A DNA stretch of 64,000 nucleotides from NCBI RefSeq assembly GCF_000473045.1, contig NZ_AXAY01000021.1, positions 1 to 64,000 of the forward strand. Reading direction: 5' to 3'. The DNA is from Bradyrhizobium sp. WSM3983 (GTDB taxonomy: Bacteria > Pseudomonadota > Alphaproteobacteria > Rhizobiales > Xanthobacteraceae). Of the stretch, positions 16,705 to 24,492 are shown piece after piece. Position numbers and translations under genes: made by a program. The notes below the pieces were generated by a model. That model was given only the letters and a program-made list of their open reading frames with translations. It ran no database searches and was not told the origin of the DNA. The number at the start of each line of letters is the position of its first letter. Position 1 is the first letter of the stretch.

Positions 16705-17484
16705 GTGACTGAGCGGGTAACGTTGATCACCGGTGCCTCGGCGGGCATCGGCACGGAGCTGGCGCGCGTGTTTGCCGCGAACGGACACCGGCTCGCGCTG
16801 ACGGCGCGACGCGCCGACCGGCTCGAGGCGCTCGCGAACGAGCTCACCTCCACGTGCGGCAAGAAGCCGATCGTGATCGCCTGCGATCTCCAGCAAGCCG
16901 ATGCCGGCGAAAGGATTGCTGCTGCGCTGGCCGCCGAAGAGGTCGAGCTCGACAATCTCGTCAACAATGCCGGCTTCGGCGTGTTCGGCGACGCCATCGA
17001 GCGCGACCGCGACGAGCAGGTCGGCATCATCGACGTCAACGTCCGGGCGCTGACCGATCTGTCGCTGCGCTTTGCCGATCAGCTGATCAGGAACAAGGGC
17101 GGCCTGCTCAATGTCGGCTCCGTCGCGGGCTTCCTGCCGGGGCCCGGCATGGCCGTGTATTACGCGTCCAAGGCCTATGTGATTTCGCTCACCGAGGCGT
17201 TGCGGGCCGAACTGGCGCCGCGCGGTGTTCGCGTCACCGTGCTGTGTCCGGGTCCGGTGCCGACCGAATTCCAGGGGCGCGCCGGTGTTGGCGCCGGGCA
17301 TGATACGGCCATTCTCAATGTCTCGGCCGCCGATGTCGCACGGCAGGCCTATCGTGGCCTGATGACGAACAAGCGGGCAGTGCTGCCCGGGCTCGGCATC
17401 AAGATTGTGCCGTTCGCACTGCGCTTCTTCCCGCGCGGGTTCATTCTGTCCGCCACCAGCCGGTTCCAGCGGCAGAGACACTAG
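16705..17484 (+). CDS. Short-chain dehydrogenase/reductase (DltE/YqjQ-like)
   Basis: The 259-residue SDR has the Rossmann motif GASAGIG near residue 10, NNAGFG near 90, Ser in VGSVAGF near 137, and the catalytic YxxxK in YYASKAYV near 150. Sequence around LTARRADRLEAL suggests NADP preference (Arg after the second strand). It is a classical SDR of unknown substrate. I chose a GTG start at 16705 because the upstream frame codes for nothing family-like. It has its own transcription unit. Confidence 0.9.
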   Translation: MTERVTLITGASAGIGTELARVFAANGHRLALTARRADRLEALANELTSTCGKKPIVIACDLQQADAGERIAAALAAEEVELDNLVNNAGFGVFGDAIERDRDEQVGIIDVNVRALTDLSLRFADQLIRNKGGLLNVGSVAGFLPGPGMAVYYASKAYVISLTEALRAELAPRGVRVTVLCPGPVPTEFQGRAGVGAGHDTAILNVSAADVARQAYRGLMTNKRAVLPGLGIKIVPFALRFFPRGFILSATSRFQRQRH

Positions 17485-17538
17485 CGAACGCCCGAAGCAC
17501 CCGTAGTGGCCCGGAGCTTGCTTCAGTATCGGGGCGTG

Positions 17539-17554
17539 TGTGCGCGAACTCACA
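17539..17554 (+). promoter_or_regulatory. CRP-like palindrome (TGTGC-N6-TCACA)
   Basis: Half-sites TGTGC and TCACA flank GCGAAC, nine of ten consensus positions. It lies 60 bp upstream of the amidotransferase start at 17614. Motif match only. Confidence 0.35.
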
Positions 17555-17613
17555 CGATGTTAACCACAGCTTAGCTATGCTGGCGGCTTGAACCGATAGC
17601 ACTCGCAGAGGCC

Positions 17614-18408
17614 ATGTCGTTTCGGACGGACAGGTTTGGTGGCGCAGAAGTGGTGCCCTTCCCCGGAAGGACGCCGAGCGCGGCCGCCTCCGAGTCCCGA
17701 TTGCCGGTTCTGATCGTGCTGCACCAGGAATCGTCGACGCCCGGCCGCGTCGGCAACGCGCTGCGCGCGCTTGGCCATCGCCTCGACATTCGCAGGCCGC
17801 GCTTTGGCGATCCCCTGCCCGACACGCTCGACCGGCATGCCGGCGCCGTGGTCTTCGGCGGCCCGATGAGCGCCAATGATCCCGACGACTACATCCGCCG
17901 CGAGATCGACTGGATCGAAATTCCGCTGCGCGAACAGCGGCCGTTCCTCGGCATCTGCCTCGGCGCGCAGATGCTGGCGATGCAACTTGGCGCACGCGTC
18001 GCGCCGCATGCGCAGGCATTGACCCAGATCGGTTATTACCCGATCCGCCCAACGGCGGCGGGACACGCACTCTGCCCGGATTGGCCGGCGCGGGTGTATC
18101 ACTGGCATCGCGAAGGTTTCGAGCTGCCGGTTGGCGCCGAACTGCTTGCCGAGGGCGATGATTTCCCGATCCAGGCGTTCCGCACCGGCAATGCCTTCGG
18201 CGTGCAGTTTCATCCCGACGTGACCTACGCGATGATGCATTGCTGGACCACGCGCGGCTACGACGGTCTCAGCGCGCCAGGTGCGCGCGAGCGGCATCAT
18301 CATTTCGCGGACCGTGCCGTCTACAACGCCGCGGAACGGGCCTGGCTCGATCATTTCATTGACGGCTGGCTGGCGCGTCGCGCCGTGCTGGCACAAGCCG
18401 CCGAGTGA
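17614..18408 (+). CDS. Class I glutamine amidotransferase (GMP synthase-like)
   Basis: The 264-residue stand-alone GATase has FGGPMSAND (oxyanion region, 81-89), the nucleophile elbow GICLGAQ with Cys115, and the triad His200 in VQFHPDV. The usual Glu two residues after the His is Asp202 here. Stand-alone members hydrolyse glutamine or glutamyl amides, or have lost glutaminase activity; substrate is unknown. Gene length is typical. It has an independent promoter region with a CRP-like palindrome. Confidence 0.88.
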   Translation: MSFRTDRFGGAEVVPFPGRTPSAAASESRLPVLIVLHQESSTPGRVGNALRALGHRLDIRRPRFGDPLPDTLDRHAGAVVFGGPMSANDPDDYIRREIDWIEIPLREQRPFLGICLGAQMLAMQLGARVAPHAQALTQIGYYPIRPTAAGHALCPDWPARVYHWHREGFELPVGAELLAEGDDFPIQAFRTGNAFGVQFHPDVTYAMMHCWTTRGYDGLSAPGARERHHHFADRAVYNAAERAWLDHFIDGWLARRAVLAQAAE

Positions 18409-18420
18409 TCGCGCCTTCGT

Positions 18421-18472
18421 GCAGGTCCTTAGCGCAAGTCCTTGGCGCAGGTCCTTGGCACAAGTCCTTGCC
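18421..18472 (+). repeat. Four 13-bp tandem repeats
   Basis: Four consecutive copies of a 13-base unit (consensus GCARGTCCTTRGC) end just upstream of a TATACT hexamer. The array fills most of the gap between the amidotransferase and the enoyl-CoA hydratase gene. Confidence 0.8.
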
Positions 18473-18482
18473 TCATCCCTGA

Positions 18483-18507
18483 TATACTAGGCTCGTTGCC
18501 AACGAGC
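18483..18507 (+). promoter_or_regulatory. Candidate -10 box and operator-like palindrome
   Basis: TATACT (18483-18488) resembles a -10 box. It is followed by GCTCGTT and AACGAGC (7 bp, 3-base loop, 18491-18507), where the transcription start would be. The -35 region would fall inside the 13-bp repeats. Suggestive only. Confidence 0.35.
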
Positions 18508-18544
18508 GCGCGCGAACGCGTGCGGCCAACAGAGGAAGAGCGCG

Positions 18545-19357
18545 ATGGCCTATGAACACATTCTCTATGAGGTGAGCGACAAGATCGCGACCATCACGCT
18601 CAATCGTCCCGACCGCATGAATGCGTGGACGCCGACCATGGAGCGCGACGTGCGCCACGCGATGGAAGCATCGAGCGCCGACGACAATGTTCGCGTCATC
18701 GTGCTCACCGGCGCGGGCCGCGCGTTCTGCGCCGGCGCCGACATGGATGCGCTGAAAGGGCTCGATCCCAACGACGTCAGGCGTGCGTCGAACCTGCCGC
18801 CCTTTGACATGAACCGCCGTCCGGACTGGCAGACGCGCTACGGTTTCTATCCGTCGATCGGCAAGCCGGTCATTGCGATGCTCAACGGGGCGACGGCCGG
18901 CATCGGCCTCGTGCATGCGCTCTATTGCGACCTGCGCTTTGCCGCCGACAACACCGTGTTCACGACAGCTTTCGCGCGGCGCGGATTGATCGCCGAGCAC
19001 GGAATCTCATGGATGCTGCCGCGCATCGTCGGTCATGCCAACGCAATGGATCTGCTGATCTCGGCGCGTCGTGTTCCAAGCGAAGAGGCGTTGCGAATCG
19101 GGTTGGTCAACCGGCTCTGCTCGCCCGAGAAGCTGCGCGAGGAGACTTACGCCTATGCCCGCGATCTCGCCGATTTCGTCTCGCCGAGCGCGATGGCCGT
19201 GATCAAGCGGCAGCTCTACGAGGTGCCGTTCCAGACGCTGGGCGAGGCGACGATCGAGGCCAACCGGGAGATGATGGTGGCGTTGAACGGGAGCGATTTT
19301 CGCGAGGGTGTGGCGAGCTTTATGGAGAAGCGGCCGCCGCGGTTTACGGGGAAGTAG
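18545..19357 (+). CDS. Enoyl-CoA hydratase/isomerase family protein
   Basis: The 270-residue crotonase-fold protein has the oxyanion-hole segments GAGRAFCAGADMDAL (about 58-72) and the TAGIG loop near 118. Glu in HGISWMLPR is in the usual catalytic area (about 150-160). Crotonase members hydrate enoyl-CoA in beta-oxidation or act on related CoA esters; the exact substrate cannot be told. GAGGAAGAG precedes the ATG. It has an isolated promoter region with tandem repeats. Confidence 0.9.
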   Translation: MAYEHILYEVSDKIATITLNRPDRMNAWTPTMERDVRHAMEASSADDNVRVIVLTGAGRAFCAGADMDALKGLDPNDVRRASNLPPFDMNRRPDWQTRYGFYPSIGKPVIAMLNGATAGIGLVHALYCDLRFAADNTVFTTAFARRGLIAEHGISWMLPRIVGHANAMDLLISARRVPSEEALRIGLVNRLCSPEKLREETYAYARDLADFVSPSAMAVIKRQLYEVPFQTLGEATIEANREMMVALNGSDFREGVASFMEKRPPRFTGK

Positions 19358-19465
19358 GGGGATCTGACTTATTGAAGAAGCCCGCCGTCGCCCTTCGGGC
19401 TATGGCGCGGCAGCCTTCGCCACGAAACGGCTCGCCGAGCCGAAGCAGGCGCAGCCTGCGAAGGC

Positions 19466-19541
<76 letters not shown>

Positions 19542-19741
19542 TTTGCTGGCCGCTCTGGTAAACGCGGCCGACAACCGGGCGCCATTTAAGTCCCCGCCAA
19601 GGTCAAGTCAAGGACGGGTGTAACCCGGTTTTAGCCATCCGGACGCCGACTTCCCTTGTTAGGGCCGGAGGGAACCGATATCTAGCCATGGCCGCCCCAA
19701 AGCACTGCCCCAATGACACAGGCCCAGAGAGTGTTTCGCTG

Positions 19742-20032
19742 ATGCGCCCGATAGTCTACATTCTGATCCAGATCATCAATCTCTATATCTACCTGCTGAT
19801 CGCATCGGCGATCTTGTCCTGGTTGATCGCATTCAACGTCGTGAATACCCGCAACCAGTTCGTCGGCGCGGTGTGGGAGTTTCTCTACCGGATTACCGAG
19901 CCGGTCCTCGGCCCCATCAGGCGCAGGCTGCCCGCGATGGGCGGGCTCGATCTGTCTCCGATCGTCGCCTTCTTCGTGCTCTGGTTGATCCAGCTCTATC
20001 TCGCCGAGTACGTCTATCCGAACGTGCCGTAG
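19742..20032 (+). CDS. YggT family membrane protein
   Basis: The 96-residue protein has two hydrophobic segments (about 3-28 and 68-90) around a polar middle with the conserved YRITEPVLGPIRRRLP, hallmark of YggT. YggT proteins are inner-membrane proteins tied to osmotic stress and division-site or chloroplast thylakoid roles. The start at 19742 is chosen because the family begins MRPI(V)YIL. It is followed by yggU-like and folD genes with 15 and 1 bp gaps, a conserved operon order. Confidence 0.92.
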   Translation: MRPIVYILIQIINLYIYLLIASAILSWLIAFNVVNTRNQFVGAVWEFLYRITEPVLGPIRRRLPAMGGLDLSPIVAFFVLWLIQLYLAEYVYPNVP

Positions 20033-20047
20033 GCTGACGGAGCCTCG

Positions 20048-20380
20048 ATGGTTCCTTGGCGCACCTCCACCACGGGCGTCAGCATCGCGTTGCGCGTGAC
20101 GCCGCGTGGCGGACGCGACGGCATCGACGGGATCGAGCAGCTCTCCGACGGCCGCAGCGTATTGAAGGTGCGCGTGCGTGCCATCGCCGATGGCGGCGAG
20201 GCCAATCGCGCCGTTCTGGCGCTGCTGGCGAAATCGCTTGGCGTACCCAAGGCGAGCGTCAGCCTCCTGTCCGGGGCGACGTCGCGGCTGAAGCAGGTCG
20301 CGGTCGCTGGCGATCCGGCACGGCTTACTGACGCGTTGCGCGAGCTCGCTTCAGTCAAATCGACAGGCATAAGGAACTGA
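20048..20380 (+). CDS. DUF167 / YggU family protein
   Basis: The 110-residue protein has the DUF167 pattern: strand VSIALRVTPRGGRD, VRVRAIADGGEANRAVLALLAKSLGVPKASVSLLSGATSRLK-type helix-strand order. The fold is known from E. coli YggU; the function is unknown. It sits between yggT and folD and is probably co-transcribed. Confidence 0.93.
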   Translation: MVPWRTSTTGVSIALRVTPRGGRDGIDGIEQLSDGRSVLKVRVRAIADGGEANRAVLALLAKSLGVPKASVSLLSGATSRLKQVAVAGDPARLTDALRELASVKSTGIRN

Positions 20381-20381
20381 C

Positions 20382-21266
20382 ATGACGGCCAAGATCATCG
20401 ATGGAAAAGTCATCGCCGCGGACCTTCGTGCCCGCGTCGCGGACGAGGTCGCCCGCATCAAGCGCGAGCACAATCTGGTGCCCGGTCTTGCGGTGGTTCT
20501 GGTCGGCCATGATCCCGCCAGCGAGGTCTATGTCCGCTCGAAGCATACGCAGACGCAAGCTGCCGGCATGGCGTCGTTCGAGCACAAGCTGCCGGCGGAT
20601 GTCTCGCAAGCCGATCTGCTGGCGGTCGTTGCAAAGCTCAATCGCGATCCCGCCGTGCACGGTATCCTCGTGCAACTGCCGCTGCCCAAGAGCCTGGACA
20701 CCGAAGCCGTGATCAATGCGATCGATCCCGCCAAGGATGTCGACGGCCTGCATCCGAACAATGCTGGCCGGCTTGCCGGCGGCTTCGAGGCGCTGTCGCC
20801 CTGCACGCCTCTCGGCTGCATCATCCTGACCAAGACCGTGCACCCTTCCCTCGAAGGCATGAATGCCATCGTGATCGGCCGCTCCAATCTTGTCGGCCGC
20901 CCGCTGGTGCAATTGCTGTTGAACGAGAACGTCACGGTGACGATCGCCCATTCGCGCTCGCGCGACCTGCCCGGGCTCGTGAAGAAGGCCGACCTCGTCT
21001 ATGCCGCCGTCGGCAGACCTGAGATGGTGCGGGGCGACTGGCTGAAGCCGGGTGCGACCGTGATCGATGTCGGCATCAACCGTATTCCGAAGGACGACGG
21101 CAAGACCCGCCTCGTCGGCGATGTCGCCTATCAGGAAGCGCTCGCGGTCGCTGGTGCCGTTACACCGGTGCCGGGTGGCGTTGGTCAGATGACGGTCGCC
21201 TGCCTGCTCGTGAACACGCTGCGCGCAGCTTGTGCGATCGCGGGTCTACAGAAGCCTGCGGTGTAG
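20382..21266 (+). CDS. folD: Bifunctional methylenetetrahydrofolate dehydrogenase/cyclohydrolase FolD
   Basis: FolD interconverts 5,10-methylene-, methenyl- and 10-formyl-THF using NADP in the cytoplasm. The 294-residue protein has VGHDPASEVYVRSK (catalytic Lys near 56), the Q-x-P-L-P motif VQLPLPK near 100, and IGRSNLVGRP (nucleotide loop) near 165, ending in the PVPGGVGQMT signature. One base separates it from the DUF167 gene, so it is tightly coupled. Confidence 0.98.
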   Translation: MTAKIIDGKVIAADLRARVADEVARIKREHNLVPGLAVVLVGHDPASEVYVRSKHTQTQAAGMASFEHKLPADVSQADLLAVVAKLNRDPAVHGILVQLPLPKSLDTEAVINAIDPAKDVDGLHPNNAGRLAGGFEALSPCTPLGCIILTKTVHPSLEGMNAIVIGRSNLVGRPLVQLLLNENVTVTIAHSRSRDLPGLVKKADLVYAAVGRPEMVRGDWLKPGATVIDVGINRIPKDDGKTRLVGDVAYQEALAVAGAVTPVPGGVGQMTVACLLVNTLRAACAIAGLQKPAV

Positions 21267-21270
21267 TTCA

Positions 21271-21294
21271 CCTCGCCCCGCAAGCGGGGCGAGG
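21271..21294. terminator. Stem-loop between convergent folD and ppa
   Basis: CCTCGCCCCGC is fully complementary to GCGGGGCGAGG with a two-base centre. It sits in the 37-bp gap between the two stop codons. There is no T-run, so it may be a repeat remnant serving as terminator. Confidence 0.5.
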
Positions 21295-21303
21295 GAGCAA
21301 GGC

Positions 21304-21840
21304 TTACGCCTTCTTTTTCTTCTCGCGCTCGATGCCTTCGAGGATCAGCTTCTGCGCTTCCTCGGCGCCGCCCCAGCGCGTGATCTTCACCCATTTGCCT
21401 GGTTCGAGATCCTTGTAGTGCTCGAAGAAGTGCTGGATCTGCTGCAACGTGATATCAGGCAGGTCGGAATACGACTTCACCTTGTCGTAGCGCTGCGTCA
21501 GCTTTGACGACGGCACCGCCAGAATTTTCTCGTCGCCGCCGGCCTCGTCTTCCATGAACAGCACGCCGACCGGGCGCACGCTCATGACGGCGCCGGGGAT
21601 GATGGCGCGCGTGTTGACGATCAGGACGTCGCAGGGATCGCCGTCATCAGACAGGGTGTGCGGAATGAAGCCGTAGTTACCGGGGTAACGCATCGGCGTG
21701 TAGAGGAAGCGGTCGACCACCAGCGTGCCGGCTTCCTTGTCCATCTCGTATTTGATCGGTTCGCCGCCCACGGGGACTTCAATGATGACGTTGACGTCCT
21801 CGGGGACGTTTTTTCCGATCGAGACCGCATCGATACGCAT
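21304..21840 (-). CDS. ppa: Inorganic pyrophosphatase
   Basis: The 178-residue class I soluble pyrophosphatase hydrolyses PPi to two phosphates in the cytoplasm. It shows EVPVGGEPIKYEMDK and the active-site block DDGDPCDVLI (family consensus D-[SGDN]-D-P-x2-D), with the further acidic pair EDEAGGDEKILAVP. The length fits the family. ATG at 21840 follows GGAGCC. It is convergent with folD. Confidence 0.97.
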   Translation of the reverse strand: MRIDAVSIGKNVPEDVNVIIEVPVGGEPIKYEMDKEAGTLVVDRFLYTPMRYPGNYGFIPHTLSDDGDPCDVLIVNTRAIIPGAVMSVRPVGVLFMEDEAGGDEKILAVPSSKLTQRYDKVKSYSDLPDITLQQIQHFFEHYKDLEPGKWVKITRWGGAEEAQKLILEGIEREKKKKA

Positions 21841-22019
21841 TAGAAAGGCTCCGTTATTGCCGAAGTTAAATCTCGCCCGGCAGCGATTTTTGCGCTGTCA
21901 TACGCGGGCTTGGCCCGCTGATCCATGGTGTTTTTGTGAAATAATGAATCCAGCGATCACCGGCGCAAAAGGCAGCGGTATCGATGGATGGAAACGCTGC
22001 CGATTAAGCTTTCAGCAGC

Positions 22020-22529
22020 TTAATTGGTCCAAGCGAAGGCAACCTTGTCGAGCGACTTCGGCCCGAAACGCTCCGAGGAGCGCGCCACCATGCGGCCGCC
22101 CAAGGCACGGTAGAACTCGGTCGCCGGATCGTTGTCCGAGAGCGCCCACACCACCATGCTCTTCAGATTGCTCTGCATGAGGTCGCGGCGGGCGGCGGTG
22201 AACAGGCGCCGGCCGAAGCCGAGGCCCTGGAATTCCGGACGCAAATAAAGCTCGTAGATCTCACCGTCGAAATGCAGGCTGCGGGCGCGATTGCGGCCGT
22301 AGTTCGCATAGCCTGCGATCTTGTCGCCGAACACCAGTACGCTGACGCGGCTGCCCTTGCGGATTGCGCTGTCCCACCACTGCGGACCGCGGCGGTTAAT
22401 CAACTTCTCCAGCTCGGCGCCGGGAATGATGCCCTGATAGGCGGAACGCCAAGCTTCGTCATGGGTGGACGCCACTGCAGTTGCATCTGCAGCTTTGGCC
22501 GGCCGGACCTCGATCAGGGTTGTGCTCAT
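22020..22529 (-). CDS. GNAT family N-acetyltransferase
   Basis: The 169-residue protein has the GNAT fold: EIYELYLRPEFQGLGFGRRLF, matching motif A (Q/RxxGxG/A), in the middle, and a C-terminal WALSDNDPATEFYRALGG (motif B). Substrate is unknown. I chose the internal ATG at 22529, which places the RPAKAADA core near the start; an upstream ATG at 22565 is possible. The ribosome site is weak for both. Confidence 0.88.
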   Translation of the reverse strand: MSTTLIEVRPAKAADATAVASTHDEAWRSAYQGIIPGAELEKLINRRGPQWWDSAIRKGSRVSVLVFGDKIAGYANYGRNRARSLHFDGEIYELYLRPEFQGLGFGRRLFTAARRDLMQSNLKSMVVWALSDNDPATEFYRALGGRMVARSSERFGPKSLDKVAFAWTN

Positions 22530-22794
22530 GGGGGCGATCAAACCAAGTCGCCGCGTCGACGGCAAGACCTATCGTTAATTATCGGTTAACCTGTGGACTT
22601 TCTGCATCAGTATTTTAACCATGTTGTACCGAAAAAAGACAAGACGTCATTTCGGGCGGCAGTGGCGTGCCATGCGCCGGTGCAAAACTCCGCGGTCTCA
22701 AGAATGAACGCCGATGGCAACGCAGAAAGTCCGCCCAAGGTGATTCGTTCCGACTAATCTGGCCTGCGCTATCCGTGTTCGCCCTCGGCCATTC

Positions 22795-23706
22795 ATGCGG
22801 CTCCTCGACACCCTTGCCCCTCTGCTCCTGCTGTCCCTGCTGACGGCGCAGCCTCTGTGCGCTCAGGTCACGTTCGGGGCATCGGGCGCAGAGAGCGAGC
22901 CGTTCCGCCGCCAGGAATGGCGCGTGCCGTCGCCGGATACCGACGTTGCCGCGCGCGCGCTGTTGTTTCGTCCCGTCGGTGCCGGTCCGTTCCGGCTTGC
23001 GGTGATTGCCCATGCGTCGACGCAGAACGTGTTGCGTCGCGCGCAAATGCCGCAGCCGGAATATCGCGCGCTCGCAGCGTTTCTCGCCGCGCGCGGCTTT
23101 GCCGTGCTGGTGCCCGAGCGGCTCGGCCATGGTGCGACCGGCGGCCGCTATGTCGAGGACCAGGGCGGCTGCGACGAAGCGGACTATGCGCGCGCAGGCC
23201 GCGCCACCGCGGAAGAAATTTCGCTCGCACTGGACTATCTGCAAAAGCAGGATTTTATTCGCAGGGATGCCGCGGTCGTGATTGGGCACTCTGCAGGTGG
23301 CTGGGGTGCACTGGCGCTTGCGAACGCCGATTCGAAAGCGATTTCTGCGATCATCGCATTTGCGCCCGGACGCGGCGGTCACGCCAATGACGAACCGAAC
23401 AAGGTCTGCGCGCCACACACCCTTCTCGTGGCCGCGGCCGAATTCGGCAAGGCGGCGCGCATTCCCGTCACTTCGCTGGTCGCGGCCAATGACAGCTATT
23501 TTGCGCCGGCGTTCTCGAAAGCATTGGCAGATGCGTTTCGCAGCGGAGGCGGCAAGGACGATCTCCGCACGCTGCCGGCCGTGGGCAGCGAAGGACACTG
23601 GATGATCGAGACCGAGGCTGGCGTCCAGGCCGCGAGCAGCGAGCTGGCGCGTGCGCTGAACCTGCCCATGAACCCGCCAAGGCCTGTGGCGACCAGGAAG
23701 CCATGA
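22795..23706 (+). CDS. Exported alpha/beta hydrolase (dienelactone hydrolase-like)
   Basis: The 303-residue protein has a signal peptide (1-23, ending LCA), then an alpha/beta hydrolase domain with LVPERLGHGATGG, the nucleophile elbow GHSAGG (about 162-167), a late Asp in VAANDSYFAP and His in GSEGHWM. The triad looks complete. It is likely a periplasmic esterase or peptidase-like hydrolase. Its stop overlaps the ATG of the truncated gene at 23703 (ATGA), showing that the two were translationally coupled. Confidence 0.87.
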   Translation: MRLLDTLAPLLLLSLLTAQPLCAQVTFGASGAESEPFRRQEWRVPSPDTDVAARALLFRPVGAGPFRLAVIAHASTQNVLRRAQMPQPEYRALAAFLAARGFAVLVPERLGHGATGGRYVEDQGGCDEADYARAGRATAEEISLALDYLQKQDFIRRDAAVVIGHSAGGWGALALANADSKAISAIIAFAPGRGGHANDEPNKVCAPHTLLVAAAEFGKAARIPVTSLVAANDSYFAPAFSKALADAFRSGGGKDDLRTLPAVGSEGHWMIETEAGVQAASSELARALNLPMNPPRPVATRKP

Positions 23707-23858
23707 CGCTGTACTTCTTGGTTAAATATCTGCATGTGCTCGGCGCCATCGTCATGCTCGGGTCAAAACGGGACCGGCGATCGTGCAGACGCGGGTCGCG
23801 CTGCTCATGCTGGATAGCCGGTAGCGTTTTCGAGCGAAGTGGATCCCGGTTCGCGTGA
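23703..23858 (+). pseudogene. Truncated DUF2269-type membrane protein gene
   Basis: The first 20 codons read MTLYFLVKYLHVLGAIVMLG, which matches from memory the N-terminus of DUF2269 integral membrane proteins (normally about 150 aa with four helices). After that the frame turns into non-membrane sequence and stops at 51 codons, running into a palindromic repeat at 23824. The ATGA overlap with the hydrolase and the DCC gene just downstream match the usual order hydrolase, DUF2269, DCC, so an internal deletion is the simplest reading. Confidence 0.6.
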
Positions 23859-23875
23859 AGGAAACGGGTCAAAAA
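23824..23875 (+). repeat. Palindromic repeat (GCGTTTTCGAGCGAAGTGG type)
   Basis: The arm CGTTTTCGAGCGAA is mirrored imperfectly by TTCGCGTGAAGGAAACG around a GTGGATCCCGG centre. This is a repeat I know as common in Bradyrhizobium and Rhodopseudomonas genomes. It sits exactly at the broken end of the DUF2269-type frame. Confidence 0.6.
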
Positions 23876-23885
23876 AGGGAATTTG

Positions 23886-24293
23886 ATGAGCAAGTGGCCG
23901 GACGACGACGTGATCCTGTTCGACGGCGTGTGCGTCTTCTGCTCACGCTGGGTGCGCTTCGTCGCGCAGCGCGACACGGCGAAGCGGTTTCGCTTCACGC
24001 CGATCCAGTCGGACTACGGCGCCAGGCTCGCGCGGACCTTCGGTATCGATCCGGATGATCCCGACACCAATGCCGTTGTCCACGGCGGTGAGGTCTTTAT
24101 GAAATCCGACGCCGCGCTGACAGTGTTGTCGCTGCTTCCCGGCTGGGGTTGGGTGCGCGCGTTGTTCGCCGTGCCGAAGCTGCTGCGGAATGCGGTGTAC
24201 AGCCTCGTCGCGCGCAACCGCTACCGCATTTTTGGGAAGTACGATGCGTGCTTTGTGCCGGATGCGAAGTTGAGGACGCGGGTGATTGAGTGA
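23886..24293 (+). CDS. DCC-family thiol-disulfide oxidoreductase-like protein (DUF393)
   Basis: The 135-residue protein has the DCC signature VILFDGVCVFCSRWVRF, with the CxxC pair near residues 16 and 19 on a predicted thioredoxin-like fold, and a mid-protein DAALTVLSLLPGWGW. DCC proteins are presumed redox proteins, sometimes membrane-associated; the substrate is unknown. AAGGGA precedes the ATG at 23886. Confidence 0.9.
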   Translation: MSKWPDDDVILFDGVCVFCSRWVRFVAQRDTAKRFRFTPIQSDYGARLARTFGIDPDDPDTNAVVHGGEVFMKSDAALTVLSLLPGWGWVRALFAVPKLLRNAVYSLVARNRYRIFGKYDACFVPDAKLRTRVIE

Positions 24294-24319
24294 CTCGATA
24301 GCGGCGTTACAAAATCGGT

Positions 24320-24463
24320 GTCGTCCCGGCGAAGGCCGGGACCCATAACCACAGGACGAAGTTTGGCGAAGGCTGCCAGTTTAGGAATCGCCGTCCGGTA
24401 TTGATACCTCACTTCACTGATGGATCACGCGGTATGGGTCCCGGCCTTCGCCGGGACGACACC
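24320..24463. repeat. Inverted pair of CGTCCCGGCGAAGGCCGGGAC repeats
   Basis: A copy at 24320-24357 and its inverted copy at 24433-24463 bracket a short spacer in the gap between the DCC gene and the convergent amine oxidase. Related copies are at 45908-46112, 57831-57974 and 60346-60363. Confidence 0.75.
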
Positions 24464-24492
24464 GGGGGATGACGCGACAGCGACGGCGTTCG

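Noticed and set aside
19378..19465. Hairpin downstream of the enoyl-CoA hydratase as a regulatory element
   Set aside because: The arms around GCCTTCGC are short and interrupted, and the region is next to the tRNA-Ala 3' end; too weak to call.
24320..24463. CRISPR-like repeat
   Set aside because: The copies are inverted, not direct, and there is only one pair without spacers of regular length.
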